A stretch of DNA of 11,850 nt, from positions 1 through 11,850 of the forward strand of contig PXBQ01000466.1 in the NCBI GenBank assembly GCA_003566875.1, given 5' to 3'. The notes under the pieces are model-generated. The model ran no database searches. It was not told where the DNA came from and saw only the letters and a list, made by a program, of their open reading frames with translations. The stretch comes from Spirochaetaceae bacterium. Lineage in GTDB: Bacteria > Spirochaetota > Spirochaetia > DSM-27196 > PXBQ01. Positions 1-7,418 of the stretch are shown in pieces; positions within the stretch are counted from its first letter, which is position 1; each line of letters begins with the position of its first letter. The position numbers were made by a program, and so were the translations under genes.

Positions 1-105
1 CCACAGCGGAGGGGTCCCACCCGTTCCCATTTCGAACACGGAAGTTAAGCCCTCCTGCGCCAATGGTACTGCCGTCCGCGGTGGGAGAGTAGGTCGTTGC
101 CAGGC
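1..105 (+). rRNA. rrf: 5S ribosomal RNA, 5' end cut off by the window
   Basis: The conserved 5S core is directly readable: the segment with CCCATTTCGAACACGGAAGTT, loop C and helix III, then GGTACTGC and the GGTGGGAGAGTAGGTCG loop E/helix IV region. The last bases (about 98-105, TGCCAGGC) are the 3' strand of helix I. Its 5' partner, about 10-13 bases, lies outside the window. The 3' end is inferred from helix I and from a run of six T immediately after it (106-111), which may act with the helix as a terminator. This is the last gene of an rRNA operon transcribed rightward. The exact 3' end is uncertain by one or two bases. Confidence 0.95.
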
Positions 106-265
106 TTTTTTGTGCCCACACCCCCAACACGTTATAAAAACCTCTCACCTCAGCCACGCCCCATTAGCGTTGCCTCCTGGCAACAACCCTTGGATGCCCG
201 CAGTCGAACGAGACGTTCGAACGCTCAGGGCGAAGCCCGGTGTGCCGGCTCCGGATCGATCCGCA
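106..265. other. Convergent intergenic region with small hairpins, no gene seen
   Basis: This spacer lies between the 5S rRNA and the stop of the leftward ATPase gene. It starts with a T6 run directly behind the 5S. It then holds a 6-bp hairpin (169-184, GTTGCC/GGCAAC, loop TCCT), a 7-bp hairpin (204-220, TCGAACG/CGTTCGA, 3-base loop), a short GGGC/GCCC hairpin (228-238) and a perfect 12-base palindrome CGGATCGATCCG (252-263). None is followed by a clear T tract on either strand, so no textbook intrinsic terminator can be assigned. No tRNA or credible ORF is seen. Confidence 0.5.
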
Positions 266-1414
266 CTACGACGAGTAGTTGCTGATCGTCAAGCGCTTGA
301 TCGTCTCCTCTAGTTCGGCAATGCGTTTTCGGTGCGCCGAGACTATTGCGAGGAAGTCTTCTGCGGACATGCCGGCGACTCCATTCGCCTGAGCTGCCGC
401 AGGTTCGTGATACTCGACGTGGTCCGTCTCTGCCTCGAGGCGCGCGAGGGCGAAGGAGTCCTCGTACATATCGAGGTCGAGCGGCATTATCGGGAACCTT
501 TCCGACTGGATGATCTTCTGAGCGATTCGTTCGATCTGAATCGCCGCCGGCGCGTCCGGCGCTGCGACCACTAGCGGTGTAATTTCCTCGATCGCACCGT
601 TTACCGCGGGATCGCGAAACACGACACCGAGGCACCCGAGATCGATGCTCAGCGTGTTCTTCACCAAATCTTTGAGGCTCTCGGCGATGTCTATCTCATC
701 CGGCTGTTCAGCCATGTTTATGACGAGATGCGGGCGGAATGCGGAGTATTCGGCGAGCATCGCTTCGCCCTTTTTTTTGTCTATCCTTTTGACCTTCGCT
801 GCGATCTGTTGTGCCGTGGGAGTAGAGCCCGGAGTCTTGTCCTTCAACGCTTTCTCGAGCGCGTCGGCCGCGCGCTTGTTCGACCGAACGCATCGATAGA
901 CGTGTCGATACAGCGAGTTTTTCAGGAAGCCGTACGCGTTGAGTACCGCCGGTGCCTGCGTCGTTGTGACGATTATGCCGGAGTTCGAGATCAAGAAAAA
1001 GTCGACGACGTTGTGGGAACTGCCGGAACCGAGATCTAGTAGAATGTAGTCCGCCTCGAGCGCGGTGATCTCCTTGATGATCGCGTTCTTTTCGGATTGA
1101 AGTAAATTCGCCGTTCCCGATACAAGAACGTCGCCAGGGATGAACGAAAGGTTCGGATAATCGGTTGCCACGATCAATTTGTCGAACGATTTCTTCTGAT
1201 CGGACAGAAAATTTCCGATTCCGGGGTTCGTGTTCTTAATGCCGAGATAGGTGTGCAGATTAGAGCCGCCCATGTCGAGATCGATCAGAATCGTTTTTTT
1301 CCCGTTCGCGGCGAGTACAATTCCGAGGTTCGATGTAAGGACCGATTTCCCGACACCGCCCTTTCCGCTCGCGATCGGGATGATTTTTTTACGAGTTTCT
1401 TCGGTTATGATCAT
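266..1414 (-). CDS. FlhG/MinD-type (ParA superfamily) P-loop ATPase
   Basis: Predicted cytoplasmic ATPase of the SIMIBI/ParA class, whose members dimerise on ATP and position cell structures such as flagella, division sites or DNA. The deviant Walker A GKGGVGKS is at residues 17-24 with the signature lysine K18. The switch motif DLDMGGSNLH is at 45-54, and a Walker B-like YILLDLGSG is at 123-131. This is the MinD/FlhG layout. An inserted, lysine-rich, probably helical segment at about 170-222 and a C-terminal helix rich in R, K and E (about 350-376) extend it to 382 residues, longer than MinD (about 270) or typical FlhG (about 300). I place the start at the ATG at 1414. An in-frame TTG at 1420 would add two residues; AGGAG at 1426-1430 lies 10 bases before the ATG and 4 before the TTG. 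No flagellar genes are adjacent, so a specific FlhG role is unproven. A chromosome- or envelope-positioning role is equally possible. Confidence 0.85.
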   Translation of the reverse strand: MIITEETRKKIIPIASGKGGVGKSVLTSNLGIVLAANGKKTILIDLDMGGSNLHTYLGIKNTNPGIGNFLSDQKKSFDKLIVATDYPNLSFIPGDVLVSGTANLLQSEKNAIIKEITALEADYILLDLGSGSSHNVVDFFLISNSGIIVTTTQAPAVLNAYGFLKNSLYRHVYRCVRSNKRAADALEKALKDKTPGSTPTAQQIAAKVKRIDKKKGEAMLAEYSAFRPHLVINMAEQPDEIDIAESLKDLVKNTLSIDLGCLGVVFRDPAVNGAIEEITPLVVAAPDAPAAIQIERIAQKIIQSERFPIMPLDLDMYEDSFALARLEAETDHVEYHEPAAAQANGVAGMSAEDFLAIVSAHRKRIAELEETIKRLTISNYSS

Positions 1415-1479
1415 TGTCAATTTGCTCCTATCGGTTGAATCGTGCGGTTCACAACGGAGTTGCGGCCGTCACTGCGGTT

Positions 1480-1517
1480 AATATAAACATTATGAAAAAT
1501 ATAGGTGAATTGTTGAA
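1480..1517 (-). promoter_or_regulatory. Candidate promoter of the ATPase gene
   Basis: Two overlapping sigma70-like readings exist on the minus strand: TTCAAC (1512-1517), 17 bases, CATAAT (1489-1494); or TTCACC (1504-1509), 18 bases, TATATT (1480-1485). Both have good -10 and weak -35 hexamers. The first reading overlaps the -35 box of the opposite promoter by five bases. The choice between them is open. Confidence 0.4.
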
Positions 1518-1541
1518 CGAAATCTCTACATGAAGTATGAT
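1513..1541 (+). promoter_or_regulatory. Sigma70-type promoter of the large membrane-protein gene
   Basis: TTGAAC (1513-1518), spacer of exactly 17 bases, TATGAT (1536-1541). Transcription would begin near 1548. The -10 hexamer covers an upstream in-frame ATG at 1537, so that ATG would not be in the mRNA. This supports the downstream ATG at 1567 as the real start. Confidence 0.6.
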
Positions 1542-1566
1542 ACGTACAAGGACGGGGCATGCGAGT

Positions 1567-4314
1567 ATGGCACAACTCACCGACGATCCGGCAAAAAGAG
1601 TATTTCATCTTGATACTGAGTGTTATCTGGTTTATCTCGGATCTCATTCGGATGACTATCGCCCCTTTCTTCGCATCGGAAACACGGACTCTTTTCCCGA
1701 CTCAGCAAAACCTGTTGTCTATAATGTAATAATAACCGACAGCCTTACCGGAAGTCCATTGCTTGAGCGGGCAACGCTGCATTCTGTCGGCGCTGGTGAT
1801 ATACGGTACATCGGCGATCCGGAACTCGTGCGTCGTTTCAAGTCATTTCTGCGGCGGAATGAAGTCCCGATGCAGGGATTCACCTCGTATCATGGCGCGA
1901 TGAGTGACTCGTCGGGCGCGGTCGTGTACTTTATCGACGACGGAAACGTCGTGATCCGTCACGAAAAACGCGAGATCTTCAACCTAAAAGAACGTGAAAA
2001 GACCGACGGTCACTTTGTGTACACGGCTCGAAGAGTCAAAAATCAATTGACAAAGAACGTGTTACGCATTCCGAATCGTGCGCTCGATCCTGCCGGTGTA
2101 TTCGTGTGCGACGGAACGGTGTATTTCTTCTGTCGTGGACGGATCGGGGTGATTAATCCGCCTACAGACTACTTTCTCTCGCTCGCGCACGCCGGTATCG
2201 ACCCTGACCTCGTTTCGCACGTCATCGTCGATGAGCTGACCGAAGGCGCGGTACGCCTCTTCAAACGTGCACGAACGCGCGGACGGCGATTGGTCGTTAA
2301 CACACCCGACAAGGAAGTCGTCCGGTCTCTCGCTAATCTTTTTGTCGGGTCCGAAGGTGACCTGACCGTTGAGTACGAGCAGACTCCGTCGAGTGGTTCG
2401 TTCCCTTTTATGGACTTCACTTTGAGCCGGAGCGGAGAAGACATCACTGTCTCGCACCCCGAATTCCCCGACTCTCTCCTGGTTTCTAACCAGACACGGG
2501 CTCGAACCGACGCGTTCATGCAGCTGTCAAGCAGCGCGGGAACGTTGACTCGTCGGACCGGTCGCGAAACGACCGTCGAGAAGGTGTTTGACGGTTTCCC
2601 ATACCGGATAACACAAAAGACACCGACCGTCGACGAGTTCGTCGCGACGTACGTCGACGGCGTCGTCCGAAGCGCTCGTGAGGCGATGGGCGAGAAACGT
2701 CGGCAGTTCATGTCGCTCCTCAACGATTGTGTGGCGGACGCACTGGCTCGGAAGGACATCTCGCGGTCGCTGAAGACCGTCAAGACGCGCGCCAAAGAGG
2801 TCGAAGCCGACGGATTCTTCACGCTCTCGCTCGTCCTGAAAAACATCGATTCGCTGATTACGCTTATAGAAACCGGGATGCCTGCGGGGCAACACGCGCG
2901 GGGTAACCTTCAACAGATCCGGGATGTGTTCCCGGCGAGTGTGTACCACCCGAATCTCGTCACGGCCGGTATACCGCTGATCGGCGACCTCTTTTTGACC
3001 GAAAAAGCTACCGTTCCCGCGTATTCGTTGCCGAGTAACGTTACGGCTTCCGCGCTGGAGGCGTTGTCCGCTAGTTCCGAGGCGATCACACGGGACAGTG
3101 AAGTGAAAACTGCACACTTCGAAGCCGAGACTCGCCGTCTGCATGAGCTGATCTCGACGCTGACGACTCCAGCATTGACCGAGGCGACCGCATCGGGGCG
3201 AATGAAGACGCTCACTGAAGCCGCTGCCGAGCGGGCGGCGGCCGACCGCGCTGCCGCCGAATCTAGCGCGGCCGATCCGAAAAAGCAGAGCAGCCGCGCG
3301 ACCAATTCGACCTCGGCGACAACGCGTGAAAAAACCTCATCAACCGAAAAAAAAGCACCGACCGATTCGTCGGCCACCGTGATCGGCGCGTCGCCGGCAG
3401 TCGCCGGCGGCTCCGCAAAAGGTACACGAGGCCGTGGTTCGCGGCGTCGGGAGGACAACCGAAGCGGATTGCTGGTAGCGCTACTTTTTATCCTTGCGTT
3501 GATGGTCGGGTTGGGCGTTTACCTGTTGTTCATTCGCCCACGAACCGACGACAGACCGATCCTAACGCGCCCGGCGGATACGCCCACGCGTCCCGACGAC
3601 GACGCAGCTGTCATTCCTGACGATCCGAGCCTCGACGAGCCCCCCGACCCAGATCTACCCGTTGATTCGGACGCTCCGGTTGCTGTTGATCCGCCTGCTG
3701 TAACTCCGGAACCCGAGACGCCCGCGCCGGACACGCCCGTTGATCCGGATGCCCCGCTTGCCGTCGAACCCTCGGCACCCGATCCCGATCCGGCTGTCGC
3801 CGACGCACTCGACGTTGAGCCGGAGCCCGATCAGCCGCCCGCAGCGCCGCCGACGCCCGAGCCGACACCGCAGCCTCCGGCGCAACCCGTGAGGCCGACC
3901 GCGGCTGAACCGATCGCGCCTGTAAGCGTCGGCCGGTTCGTCGTTACTCCTAGTGATACGATGGCCACGGTCAATACGATCGCGTCGATGAACGGCTACC
4001 GGATTCTGCCGGACACGCGCGATTTCTTTCCTGATCCGCGCGTCGTGTATCCGGCGGAAGTATTGACGCTTCCCGATGGAACGCGGTACACAGTTACGCG
4101 GGGAGACAATATGTGGAGAATCGCGGAACGTCACGTTCGCGATACTCTTGTGCGGGATGCCGCGGAACTCGACCGAATCGTCGAGACGATACCGGAGGCC
4201 ACAACGCCCGATGAGCGGCGAAGGTTGATACAGGAACTTGAGTCACTACGTGACCGGAGTCTCAGTGAAAACTTTGTCGAGGAGGTGCGCGGTATTATTC
4301 GAGATCTGCAGTAG
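1567..4314 (+). CDS. Large single-pass membrane protein: MBL-like domain, TM helix, Pro-rich linker, LysM-like end
   Basis: I do not recognise this as a named gene. Residue numbers count from the ATG at 1567, giving 915 residues. About 175-265 reads like a metallo-beta-lactamase-fold segment (VINPP, then GIDPDLVSHVIVDELTEGA, then RRLVVNTPDKEVVRSLANLF). The usual THxHxDH metal motif is replaced by VDELTEGA, so catalysis is unlikely. About 360-560 is helical, becoming Ala/Glu-rich. A Ser/Thr/Lys-rich stretch with a basic RGRGSRRR patch (621-628) precedes one transmembrane helix (about 634-656). The positive-inside rule puts the large N-terminal part in the cytoplasm. A Pro/Asp/Glu linker (660-790) contains a 26-residue imperfect repeat (PVDxDAPxAV, 698 and 724). 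The end holds LysM-like sequence (VVTPSDTMATVNTIASMNGY near 792-811; RYTVTRGDNMWRIAERHV near 840-857), suggesting peptidoglycan contact. No strong Shine-Dalgarno precedes 1567 (GGGG at 1554-1557). It could link cytoplasm and cell wall; the MBL assignment is by motif context only. Confidence 0.75.
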   Translation: MAQLTDDPAKRVFHLDTECYLVYLGSHSDDYRPFLRIGNTDSFPDSAKPVVYNVIITDSLTGSPLLERATLHSVGAGDIRYIGDPELVRRFKSFLRRNEVPMQGFTSYHGAMSDSSGAVVYFIDDGNVVIRHEKREIFNLKEREKTDGHFVYTARRVKNQLTKNVLRIPNRALDPAGVFVCDGTVYFFCRGRIGVINPPTDYFLSLAHAGIDPDLVSHVIVDELTEGAVRLFKRARTRGRRLVVNTPDKEVVRSLANLFVGSEGDLTVEYEQTPSSGSFPFMDFTLSRSGEDITVSHPEFPDSLLVSNQTRARTDAFMQLSSSAGTLTRRTGRETTVEKVFDGFPYRITQKTPTVDEFVATYVDGVVRSAREAMGEKRRQFMSLLNDCVADALARKDISRSLKTVKTRAKEVEADGFFTLSLVLKNIDSLITLIETGMPAGQHARGNLQQIRDVFPASVYHPNLVTAGIPLIGDLFLTEKATVPAYSLPSNVTASALEALSASSEAITRDSEVKTAHFEAETRRLHELISTLTTPALTEATASGRMKTLTEAAAERAAADRAAAESSAADPKKQSSRATNSTSATTREKTSSTEKKAPTDSSATVIGASPAVAGGSAKGTRGRGSRRREDNRSGLLVALLFILALMVGLGVYLLFIRPRTDDRPILTRPADTPTRPDDDAAVIPDDPSLDEPPDPDLPVDSDAPVAVDPPAVTPEPETPAPDTPVDPDAPLAVEPSAPDPDPAVADALDVEPEPDQPPAAPPTPEPTPQPPAQPVRPTAAEPIAPVSVGRFVVTPSDTMATVNTIASMNGYRILPDTRDFFPDPRVVYPAEVLTLPDGTRYTVTRGDNMWRIAERHVRDTLVRDAAELDRIVETIPEATTPDERRRLIQELESLRDRSLSENFVEEVRGIIRDLQ
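3658..3771 (+). repeat. Imperfect 78-bp tandem repeat in the proline-rich linker
   Basis: A stretch reading PVDSDAPVAVDP (from about 3658) recurs as PVDPDAPLAVEP 78 bases, or 26 codons, later (from about 3736). The DNA copies differ at many third positions, so this is an old or selected repeat, not a recent duplication. It lies in the predicted extracytoplasmic linker of the membrane protein. Confidence 0.55.
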
Positions 4315-4358
4315 TCAACCGATACGTTGAATATGTGTTCGCATGACATCGCAGGTTT

Positions 4359-4389
4359 TTCTGGAATTTTCTACAGAATGCATTATACT
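4359..4389 (+). promoter_or_regulatory. Candidate cfpA operon promoter with overlapping inverted repeat
   Basis: A good -10, TATACT (4384-4389), lies 52 bases before the cfpA start. The best-placed -35 (CTGGAA, 4361-4366, 17-base spacer) is poor. An inverted repeat TTCTG-N10-CAGAA (4359-4378) covers the -35/spacer zone, where an activator or repressor could bind. Transcription would start near 4396. Confidence 0.45.
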
Positions 4390-4426
4390 AAGTAAGATGG
4401 CGTTCTGAAGTCCAATACTTGTCAGA

Positions 4427-4437
4427 GGAAGGAGTGA
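4427..4437 (+). promoter_or_regulatory. Strong cfpA ribosome-binding site
   Basis: The stretch AGGAAGGAGTG contains AAGGAG (4429-4434) six bases before the cfpA ATG. It is among the best Shine-Dalgarno matches in the window and fits the abundance expected of a structural filament protein. Confidence 0.75.
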
Positions 4438-4440
4438 ATT

Positions 4441-6408
4441 ATGTCTGATATCCCACGAAGCCCAAATGTGTTCCACCCGACAAAGCCGTCCGCGGTTGGT
4501 TCGCGGAATAGCTTGGCACAAGAAGGGCGCCGCCAGAGAGACGAGTACGAGCAGCTGATCAACGAGGAAGCTGAGAACATCCTCAAGGTCATGTCGGTCA
4601 AGTTGCCGAAGGAAGTCCTCGAGCGACTCGACATCATGGGAGGTCTGAAGGAGAAGTTATACAACTACTTCAACCAGAACTACCAAAACATGTTCAACCG
4701 GTACATCGTCACCACCGAAGATGAGATGCAGAAGAAGGTCCGTAATTTCATCGACAAAGAGGAAAACAAAACCCTCGCTCGGTACTCTCCGAAAGAGATC
4801 TCCGAGATGCTCGATCAAATCGCGGGTGCCGACAAGTTTAACACCGGCGAGATCGAGAAATCGATTGTCAACATGTACGGCCACCTTCAGGGGCACATTC
4901 AACGCGGCGTCAATGACCTCGAGAACGAGACAAACGCGCTCCTCCGCCAGAAAGCGGATGTAGGTGCGTTTATTCGTGGTGAAAACGCGTACTCGATCGT
5001 GAAATGTGCGTTCAAGGATAACATCTTCAAGCCGAAGACCGTCACTGACGTCAAGCTTTCGGTGAATATCCTTGATTCCGAGCTGATCAGTCCGATTTTC
5101 CAGTATCAAGCGACCGTTGAGTATCTGATCAAGGACCAGATCGCCCGAACGATCACGAACCTCATCGATCGAGAAATCGAGCAGATGCAGGAACAACTCA
5201 TCGACGAAGGAAAAGAGGAACTGTCGGACAGCGAGATCATATTCGAGAAGTTCAAGCTGGTCCCGAAGTACACCGACGACGACACCGAGGATGAGAGCTC
5301 TCGTAGATACACGTTCATGGCGAAAAACCTTCTCGAAAAAATTGAGGGCCTTCGCGCCGAGATCGATCCTCGAGAATTCGATCCGTTGAACATCCGCGAG
5401 AACCTCAAGAAGATCATCGATATGGAGAACATCCGAAATCGTGGCTTCAACACCGCGATCAACTCGATGACCTCGATTTTGGACACGAGCAAAATGGGGT
5501 ATCAATACGTTGAGAACCTCAAAAACGCGCGCGAGTTGGTCATTCGTGAGTACGAGGACACCGCTGCCGTGCGGCTGCCCGATGAAAGATACCAAATTCG
5601 CCTGAAGTACTACGACTCCGAGCAGCTCGAGAAGGAGCGTGCGGCGTACGACCAGCAGATGGAAGCGTTCAAGGTTGAGATTTTCCATCTCATGGACGTT
5701 GTCGAGTCGGTCTACCAGAGCAAAAAGTCGAACTTCAAGGTAACGGATTTTGATGATCTCTCGAGTCAGATGCGCGGACGGATCAAGAAAGCCAAGGCTG
5801 ATTCCGGTGAACCGCTGTACGAAGAAGTCAAGAAAACGTGGAACGAGATCGTCCGGATCAAAGCCGATCAAACCGAGATCGAAAAACTCAACCAGACGTA
5901 TCTCCACGAGAAAGACTTGTTCAAGAAGGTTCTGATCAGATCGCGCGAAAAAATTCGGGGCGTATTCGGGTATCAAAACCCGGAGGCGCGGGTCATTCTT
6001 GACCAACGGATCGATTTCCTCGAAAAAGAGTTTGAGGACTTCGACTACATCATCAATCCGTACCACATTCAGCCGGGTCTTCTGTTGGACGTTGACATCA
6101 CGAGCATCAAACGGAAACGGTACACGCTCCAACAAATGGCGAACGTGTTGAATGAGTTCCTTCACGGGATCTCGAAAGGCTTCCAGGATGCAGCCTTTGC
6201 GACGTTCAAACGCCGCCGATCGACGGTCCGTGAGGATATCAACCAAACGTTTGGAAGTTCTCCGGAGGATATGGCGGTTGCAAAAACTCCCGAAGTCGAG
6301 CATTTCAGCGCCGCTGAAGACGCGCCTGAGAATCCGTCGGTCAAAGGCAAAGCCGACGTAACACCTTCGCGGAGGAAATCATCCGGCGGCGACCTCCAAG
6401 AACTTTAA
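4441..6408 (+). CDS. cfpA: Cytoplasmic filament protein A (CfpA)
   Basis: CfpA is the subunit of the ribbon-like cytoplasmic filaments of treponemes and related spirochaetes, which run beneath the inner membrane along the cell below the flagella. In Treponema denticola, loss of cfpA is known to disturb cell division and chromosome segregation. I recognise the family from its overall character: soluble, charged, almost wholly helical, no signal peptide, about 650-680 residues (655 here), with the N-terminal IPRSPNVFHPTKPSAVG segment and YNYFNQNYQNMFNRYIVTTE at about 74-93. Long stretches rich in E, K, Q and L suit coiled-coil assembly. The last 45 residues or so are a polar, Ser/Pro/Lys-rich tail, probably disordered. 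The ATG at 4441 has a strong Shine-Dalgarno. It is first in an operon with the next two genes; the second starts only 6 bases after its stop. A 548-codon open frame lies antisense within it, best explained by codon bias. Confidence 0.88.
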   Translation: MSDIPRSPNVFHPTKPSAVGSRNSLAQEGRRQRDEYEQLINEEAENILKVMSVKLPKEVLERLDIMGGLKEKLYNYFNQNYQNMFNRYIVTTEDEMQKKVRNFIDKEENKTLARYSPKEISEMLDQIAGADKFNTGEIEKSIVNMYGHLQGHIQRGVNDLENETNALLRQKADVGAFIRGENAYSIVKCAFKDNIFKPKTVTDVKLSVNILDSELISPIFQYQATVEYLIKDQIARTITNLIDREIEQMQEQLIDEGKEELSDSEIIFEKFKLVPKYTDDDTEDESSRRYTFMAKNLLEKIEGLRAEIDPREFDPLNIRENLKKIIDMENIRNRGFNTAINSMTSILDTSKMGYQYVENLKNARELVIREYEDTAAVRLPDERYQIRLKYYDSEQLEKERAAYDQQMEAFKVEIFHLMDVVESVYQSKKSNFKVTDFDDLSSQMRGRIKKAKADSGEPLYEEVKKTWNEIVRIKADQTEIEKLNQTYLHEKDLFKKVLIRSREKIRGVFGYQNPEARVILDQRIDFLEKEFEDFDYIINPYHIQPGLLLDVDITSIKRKRYTLQQMANVLNEFLHGISKGFQDAAFATFKRRRSTVREDINQTFGSSPEDMAVAKTPEVEHFSAAEDAPENPSVKGKADVTPSRRKSSGGDLQEL

Positions 6409-6414
6409 GTCACT

Positions 6415-7383
6415 ATGGAAAATGAACTGAACCTTTTTGCCCGCAGAGCCGGTTTCAACACCGCTCTGCGGCACTTCAAGACGGTGAATGGTATCGTCGG
6501 CGACATTGAAGAAGGCTGGAATCTGGCCGATGTCGTCAACGAATCGCTTGAGGATGGAGGTATCCAAAGGTTCCAAGTGCGCTCAATTCTGAGCGCACTT
6601 CTCGTTGAGAAATTTGGATATCATTTCCAGTCTCACAACTTAAAATCTAACGTCGAAGATATCGATGCCGTATGCCAAACGCTGGAAGAGTGGCAGAACA
6701 TACACATCGTCCTGACCTTTTTCAACCCGCAGGCCGGCATGTTTGTTATCAACCCAAAACAAAAAGAGTCTTGGGGACCCGCGTTGCCGCTCTTGCGTCA
6801 CGAACTGATCGTCGTATACACAGGCGCTGTCGACCTCTCTTTAAAAAAGGATTCTCTCGCTGCGGCCTCTGCCGATTTCCTTACCTTGCTGTATGGCGGT
6901 AAGGTACGCGGCCGAAAAGAATACCGAGAGGGAAGCAAGCGGCCAGTGGAAGCACCGCAGGGACGCGCTCCACAATCGGCGCCCGTAGCGCAAACTCCTT
7001 CGGGTCCGACGCCGACACCCGTAAAGCCGAAACCCGCGAGTGAAGGCGGTCCAAGGCGAATCACGCCGCGGTACGCAGTGAACGTAACAAACGAACTTTT
7101 CCACAACGGGAATGTTGAGTCGTGGAAGAGGGTCATCGAAAGCTATCGGACCAAGTATCCGGACTTGGACGTCCTAATCTGGTACGAGAACGAACGGATC
7201 AACGACATCAATGCGTTGTTCAAGTGGGGGAAGGTGAAACACGGAACTCCCATTATGTTCTCTGTTGCCGGCGGCAATATAAGAGACGTCTCCAAACTTC
7301 AGAGATACCTGTTCGAGGGAGCTAGTCCCCGGTTCGAGGTTTTCCTGCGCGGCGGTGTGGGACGAGTGCTTGATTTATTCTAG
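6415..7383 (+). CDS. Conserved-type hypothetical protein, two domains with Pro-rich linker
   Basis: Function unknown to me. The 322 residues fall into an N-terminal domain (about 1-165, mixed helix and strand, including QNIHIVLTFFNPQAGMFVINP at 94-114), a linker rich in Pro, Ala and Lys (about 176-216), and a compact C-terminal domain (218-322). The last contains RYAVNVTNELFHNGNVESWKRVIESY, then VLIWYENERINDINALFKWGKVKHGTPIMFSV. Its dense aromatic and Asn/Gly pattern suggests a constrained fold. There is no signal peptide, membrane helix or catalytic motif that I can name. It starts 6 bases after cfpA without a clear Shine-Dalgarno, so translation is probably coupled to cfpA, and it precedes the PPDK-like gene by 35 bases. 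As I recall, the equivalent place in T. pallidum (TP0747) also holds a hypothetical gene. A CfpA partner or assembly factor is a reasonable guess from position only. Confidence 0.8.
   Translation: MENELNLFARRAGFNTALRHFKTVNGIVGDIEEGWNLADVVNESLEDGGIQRFQVRSILSALLVEKFGYHFQSHNLKSNVEDIDAVCQTLEEWQNIHIVLTFFNPQAGMFVINPKQKESWGPALPLLRHELIVVYTGAVDLSLKKDSLAAASADFLTLLYGGKVRGRKEYREGSKRPVEAPQGRAPQSAPVAQTPSGPTPTPVKPKPASEGGPRRITPRYAVNVTNELFHNGNVESWKRVIESYRTKYPDLDVLIWYENERINDINALFKWGKVKHGTPIMFSVAGGNIRDVSKLQRYLFEGASPRFEVFLRGGVGRVLDLF
6575..6600 (+). other. Strong hairpin inside the coding region of the second operon gene
   Basis: Perfect 11-bp stem AAGTGCGCTCA / TGAGCGCACTT with a four-base loop ATTC. It lies about 160 bases after the start of the second operon gene (codons 54-62). 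The stem is as strong as many terminators, but only TTCTCGTT follows it, so efficient termination is doubtful. It could slow ribosomes or stop 3' exonuclease decay of the cfpA message. Confidence 0.6.
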
Positions 7384-7408
7384 AGTAATCGGCCTTCAGC
7401 CGCTGATC

Positions 7409-7416
7409 GAGGGGAG
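7409..7416 (+). promoter_or_regulatory. Ribosome-binding site of the PPDK-like gene
   Basis: GAGGGGAG sits two bases before the ATG at 7419, slightly close but purine-rich. It gives this third operon gene its own translation start, unlike the second gene. A small CGGC/GCCG hairpin (7390-7402) lies just upstream in the 35-base spacer. No promoter is seen there, so read-through from cfpA is likely. Confidence 0.55.
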
Positions 7417-7418
7417 AA

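Noticed and set aside
2169..3144. Several 130-225 codon minus-strand frames within the large membrane-protein gene
   Set aside because: They overlap one another and the recognised plus-strand domains, and their composition is typical of antisense translation in GC-rich DNA.
3238..3260. Ala-rich GCG/GCC repeats and proline-rich codon runs resembling a microsatellite
   Set aside because: They are explained as low-complexity coding sequence for Ala- and Pro-rich linkers in frame with the membrane protein. The codons are varied and there is no exact short-unit repetition.
4657..6303. 548-codon open frame on the minus strand, antisense to cfpA
   Set aside because: It lies wholly inside cfpA and has no convincing ribosome-binding site or domain. 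Long antisense frames arise when the sense gene is rich in GAG, AAG, ATC and CTC codons, as cfpA is.
6879..6904. CCTTACC/GGTAAGG inverted repeat in the second operon gene
   Set aside because: It has a 7-bp stem with a 12-base loop inside coding sequence and no T tract. Repeats of this size are expected by chance in a window this long.
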